64,000 nucleotides of DNA from Clostridium aceticum (GTDB taxonomy: Bacteria > Bacillota > Clostridia > Peptostreptococcales > Natronincolaceae), in contig NZ_CP009687.1 in NCBI RefSeq assembly GCF_001042715.1, positions 1,851,418-1,915,417 on the forward strand, in the 5' to 3' direction. A model generated the notes under the pieces. The model made no database searches and was not told where the DNA came from. It saw only the letters and a list, made by a program, of their open reading frames with translations. A program made the translations under genes and the position numbers. Below are positions 60,896-64,000 of the stretch, piece by piece; the first letter of the stretch is position 1; each line of letters begins with the position of its first letter.

Positions 60896-62068
60896 ATGAA
60901 AAAAACTATTATTGTAAGCATGGTGATTTACTTTTTACTGACTTCTATGGTATGGGGACAAGAAGAAGGCTTAACACCAGAGGGAATCATACAAAATCAG
61001 ATAGAAAAGCTGGAGATAAAAGAATTACAGGATATTATGGATGTGATGAATAGAGATTTAGAAGATTATATGCCTAGAGTGGATATAAGACAGTTTATTA
61101 TGAATCTTATACGAGGAGAAGCTACATTATCTTTAGGTGATATTGTAAGAGGCAGCACCAGGGTTTTGTTTAAAGAGGTGGTTGCCAACTGGAAGCTATT
61201 GGCACAAATTATTGTATTAGCAGCGATATGCGCAGTCTTAAGAAATCTACAGAGTGCCTTTGAAAATGAAGTGGTAGGAAAACTAGCCTATAATGTGTGT
61301 TACTTGGTGATCATTAGCATTACTATTAAAAGTTTTATGATCGCTATTGGTATCGGAAAAGAAACCATAGATTTGATGGTAAGTTTTATGCAGGTTTTGA
61401 TGCCAGTGCTTCTAGCAATGTTGATGGCGATAGGCGGCATAACAACTTCAGCGATTTTACATCCTATTTTATTAGGAGCTATTGGATTTGTGGGAACCAT
61501 CATCAAAGTCACCATACTACCGTTGATTTTATTCTCTGCAGTGCTGGCAATCGTAAATAATCTATCTTCTAAGATTCAAGTGACAAAGCTGGCGGGGTTA
61601 TTAAAACAAGCGGCGGTAGTAACACTAGGTTTTATATTGACCACCTTTGTAGGAATCATTTCTATCCAAGGAATTACCGCCTCTACTGTAGATGGGGTAA
61701 CCATCAGGACCGCTAAATTTGCAGTAGACAAGTTTATTCCAATCGTAGGTGGTTTTTTATCAGAAGCTATGGATACAGTTATTGGATGTTCTTTAGTACT
61801 GAAAAATGCTGTAGGAGCAATCGGGCTCCTGTCCATCTTTGTTTTGTGTTTGATGCCTATGATAAAAATCCTTGCCCTAATTATTGTTTATAAACTGTGT
61901 GCAGCACTGATTGAACCCATCTCAGAAGATGGACTAGTAGATTGTTTAAACAGCATGAGTAGCGCATTAACCCTTTTATTTGCAACAGTCAGTTCGGTAG
62001 CAATCATGTTTTTTCTTACAATAACAATTATTGTAAGCACAGGAAATATTACTGTAATGATGAGGTGA
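60896..62068 (+). CDS. spoIIIAE: SpoIIIAE
   Basis: A 390-residue protein: signal peptide (MKKTIIVSMVIYFLLTSMVWG), an extracytoplasmic N-domain, then about eight membrane helices with ILHPILLGAIGFVGTIIKV and LVLKNAVGAIGLLSIFVLC. The ATG at 60896 is preferred, as GTG at 60887 lies on the TAGGAT ribosome site. Likely the membrane core of the channel. Confidence 0.95.
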   Translation: MKKTIIVSMVIYFLLTSMVWGQEEGLTPEGIIQNQIEKLEIKELQDIMDVMNRDLEDYMPRVDIRQFIMNLIRGEATLSLGDIVRGSTRVLFKEVVANWKLLAQIIVLAAICAVLRNLQSAFENEVVGKLAYNVCYLVIISITIKSFMIAIGIGKETIDLMVSFMQVLMPVLLAMLMAIGGITTSAILHPILLGAIGFVGTIIKVTILPLILFSAVLAIVNNLSSKIQVTKLAGLLKQAAVVTLGFILTTFVGIISIQGITASTVDGVTIRTAKFAVDKFIPIVGGFLSEAMDTVIGCSLVLKNAVGAIGLLSIFVLCLMPMIKILALIIVYKLCAALIEPISEDGLVDCLNSMSSALTLLFATVSSVAIMFFLTITIIVSTGNITVMMR

Positions 62069-62072
62069 TAGG

Positions 62073-62693
62073 GTGGAGATTATTAGAGAATGGATTATTA
62101 CGATTGTATCGGTCATCATCTTTGTAACCTTTGTAGAGATCCTTATACCAGACTCCGATAATAAAAGGTTTATTAATGTGGTTGTTGGACTGCTGATTAT
62201 GATTGTAATACTGAACCCTGTTATGAGACTGCTTCAAGGAGAAATGGATCTAGGAGGGAGAATTCTACAGGCTTCAAATCATATGGAGTACAGAACAGCA
62301 CAAAATAGAATAGAACAAAGTGATTATATGCAAACAGAAGTTGTTGTTGCCCTGTACAAAGATCAGCTAAAACAACAGATGAAAAAAAGGTTGGAAAGTA
62401 TTTCTTCCTATGTTGTGGAGGATCTTCAGCTGCAAATAGAAGAAGAAAATACTGAGGACTTTGGGATGATTCATCGAATAGATATCGTGATTAGAGAAGC
62501 TGGGGAAGACACCAGTATAAAAAAAGGAATAGAGCCCATAAAAATTGATGTAGCTTTGAATAAAAGTAATAATACTGTGGAAGCTCAGAGCATATGGATA
62601 AGTAATGAAGGAGAAAGTATAAAAAATGACTTTAGTACTTACTATAACCTACCAAAGGATAACATAAATATTTATATACACAGGGATAGGTGA
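62073..62693 (+). CDS. spoIIIAF: SpoIIIAF
   Basis: A 206-residue protein with two N-terminal helices (WIITIVSVIIFVTFVEILIP, INVVVGLLIMIVILNPVMRLL) and a ring-forming extracytoplasmic domain. GTG start, overlapping the AE ribosome spacing. Confidence 0.93.
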   Translation: MEIIREWIITIVSVIIFVTFVEILIPDSDNKRFINVVVGLLIMIVILNPVMRLLQGEMDLGGRILQASNHMEYRTAQNRIEQSDYMQTEVVVALYKDQLKQQMKKRLESISSYVVEDLQLQIEEENTEDFGMIHRIDIVIREAGEDTSIKKGIEPIKIDVALNKSNNTVEAQSIWISNEGESIKNDFSTYYNLPKDNINIYIHRDR

Positions 62694-62709
62694 AAAAAGG
62701 AGGATAAAA

Positions 62710-63300
62710 ATGGATAAAGACAAACTTAAAGGTCTATTTAAAAGCTTGCTATCGAAAAAGTATATTGCTAATCTTTTGGTTCTTATGGCAATAGGTGTTA
62801 TGGCCTTAATTGTTTCCAGTAACTTTTTTATGAAGGACACTAGGACAAAGAATATCTACAGTGATCCTACTGAGAATGTGTTGGTTCAACAAAATAATCA
62901 ACCCATGATGGAGGAGGAAGTGGTGGAACATAGGTTAAAGGAAATTTTGCAAAAAATTCAGGGGGTTGGAGAAGTTGAGGTAATGGTTACCTTTGAAATG
63001 GGAACAGAAATTATACCGGCTTCAAATACCACAAAATCTACAGATACAACAGAGGAGAAGGATTCTGGAGGAGGAACAAGGGTTGTGGCTTCGGAAAATA
63101 TTACGGAAACAGTCGTTGTTGCTAATGAAGGCAATGGGCACAAACCGTTGGTTCTAAAGGAAATAAAGCCACAGGTAAATGGAGTGATTGTGGTTGCTGA
63201 AGGAGCAGAAAATATAGAGGTAAAAGTAAAATTGTACGAAGCTGTAAAAACGGTTCTGCAAGTGCCAGGACATAAGGTTGAAGTGTATTCAAAAAAATAG
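62710..63300 (+). CDS. spoIIIAG: SpoIIIAG
   Basis: A 196-residue protein: one membrane helix (IANLLVLMAIGVMALIVSSNFFM) and a ring-building domain with RLKEILQKIQGVGEVEVMVTFE and KPLVLKEIKPQVNGVIVVAEGAEN. SpoIIIAG forms a large ring in the channel. AAGGAGG before ATG. Confidence 0.95.
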   Translation: MDKDKLKGLFKSLLSKKYIANLLVLMAIGVMALIVSSNFFMKDTRTKNIYSDPTENVLVQQNNQPMMEEEVVEHRLKEILQKIQGVGEVEVMVTFEMGTEIIPASNTTKSTDTTEEKDSGGGTRVVASENITETVVVANEGNGHKPLVLKEIKPQVNGVIVVAEGAENIEVKVKLYEAVKTVLQVPGHKVEVYSKK

Positions 63301-63315
63301 TAAGGGGGAATAAAA

Positions 63316-64000
63316 ATGAAATTAAAGCTTTCAAATGTAGGAAGAAAAAATGTTGTTATCTTTTCTTTGGTGATTATGTTGGGATTGATCGGATATATAA
63401 ATTATAGCCTCAATAGACAATCTCTATTGCAGACTTCCAGCGAATTGGAACAGTATAGAATGACAATGTTAGAGGAAAGTGGTATGATGCTGGATCTATT
63501 AGAAGAAGATGCTTTGGCAGAGGAAGATGAATTAGAGAATCAAGATCAAAATCCAGAAGAAGAGGCAATGGAAGATGTTGAAGAACAAAAAGAAACAGAA
63601 GATGTAACAAAAGAAGAATTGGAAACAGCCCAAGTAGTGGACAGTAGGAGTTATAATGAAGTAGTAGGTCTAGTGGAAGAAACAAATACAGAGATAGCCC
63701 AAACCATTACCAACAGAGAAGCAATGCAAAGAAATACATATTTTATTGAAAGCAGACTAGAAAGAGATAAAAAGCGTAGTGAAATGATCAGCTACTTAAA
63801 TGATATTATTAATAACCAGTTAACCAGTGAGGAGATTAGAGGAGAAGCACAAAATGTAAAATTAGATATGATTTCTAGTACTGAAAAAGAAGTTTTAATA
63901 GAGAATATGATTGTAGGAAAAGGTTTTAATGATGCTCTTGTATACTTAACGGATCAATCTATTAATGTTGTAGTAAACGCTGATGCACTAACAGAAACAG
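63316..64000 (+). CDS. spoIIIAH: SpoIIIAH (cut by window end)
   Basis: Frame open to the window end (about 228 codons). An N-terminal membrane helix (NVVIFSLVIMLGLIGYINYSL), a long acidic linker, and the YscJ-like domain start (MISSTEKEVLIENMIVGKGFNDALVYLTDQSINVVV). It should pair with forespore SpoIIQ. AAGGGGGAA before ATG. Confidence 0.94.
   Translation, partial: MKLKLSNVGRKNVVIFSLVIMLGLIGYINYSLNRQSLLQTSSELEQYRMTMLEESGMMLDLLEEDALAEEDELENQDQNPEEEAMEDVEEQKETEDVTKEELETAQVVDSRSYNEVVGLVEETNTEIAQTITNREAMQRNTYFIESRLERDKKRSEMISYLNDIINNQLTSEEIRGEAQNVKLDMISSTEKEVLIENMIVGKGFNDALVYLTDQSINVVVNADALTET

Overview
The window is AT-rich, densely coded, mostly plus-strand DNA from an endospore-forming anaerobic Firmicute of class Clostridia. 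Gene content and order (iscR-iscS-iscU-mnmA-alaS, yqeG-aroE-pil-aroQ-pepQ-efp-spoIIIA) resemble Alkaliphilus/Natronincola-type clostridia; that genus-level placement is inferred from remembered synteny, not from a search. Sporulation genes (pro-sigma-K, the eight-gene spoIIIA operon, a PbpI-like PBP), a T-box alaS leader and frequent GTG/TTG starts with strong Shine-Dalgarno sites support it.

Layout. 1-2.5 kb: an unrecognised acidic protein and two glycosyltransferase-like genes, probably surface glycosylation. 2.5-2.9 kb: an orphan LLH-type holin on the minus strand. 3-12 kb: Fe-S assembly (iscR, iscS, iscU), tRNA thiolase mnmA, a PRC-barrel protein, an AI-2E family transporter, and alaS behind a T-box leader. 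12-21 kb: ireB, an AlkP-fold membrane protein, an aldo/keto reductase-ferredoxin fusion, yqgF, yrzB, sfsA, fur, RNase J, a lysO split in two, and ylbF. 21-24 kb: a merR relic, a BlaI-M56 pair with visible operators, and a phosphodiesterase. 24-32 kb: a nikABCDE-type ABC importer with an almost ideal Fur box, followed by a YesM/YesN-type two-component pair. 32-39 kb: trmR, a U32 peptidase, pbpI, sigK, yvyF, yqeG and aroE. 40-56 kb: a complete monoderm type IV pilus cluster ending in comFB. 56-64 kb: aroQ, pepQ, efp and spoIIIAA to spoIIIAH; spoIIIAH runs off the end.

The most interesting system is the pilus region. It is preceded by what reads as a c-di-GMP-II riboswitch fused to an intrinsic terminator, and it ends with a ComFB-family gene, a family recently linked to cyclic dinucleotide binding. 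Between them lie a 599-residue prepilin with an Ig-like insert, a 545-residue PilX-like protein with a tryptophan-dense patch, a PilO with an extra C-terminal jelly-roll-like domain, and a prepilin whose frame is broken at a GGGG run just after its start codon.

A second discovery is a family of short non-coding mobile elements. Three copies (104, 128 and 189 bp) share 17-bp imperfect terminal inverted repeats around GTTAACTTAA, have a variable palindromic core, and are each flanked by perfect 10-bp target duplications. They sit in the yrrI leader, between nikE and yesM, and between yesN and its terminator; a fourth end-fragment lies beside the merR relic. No transposase is present in the window.
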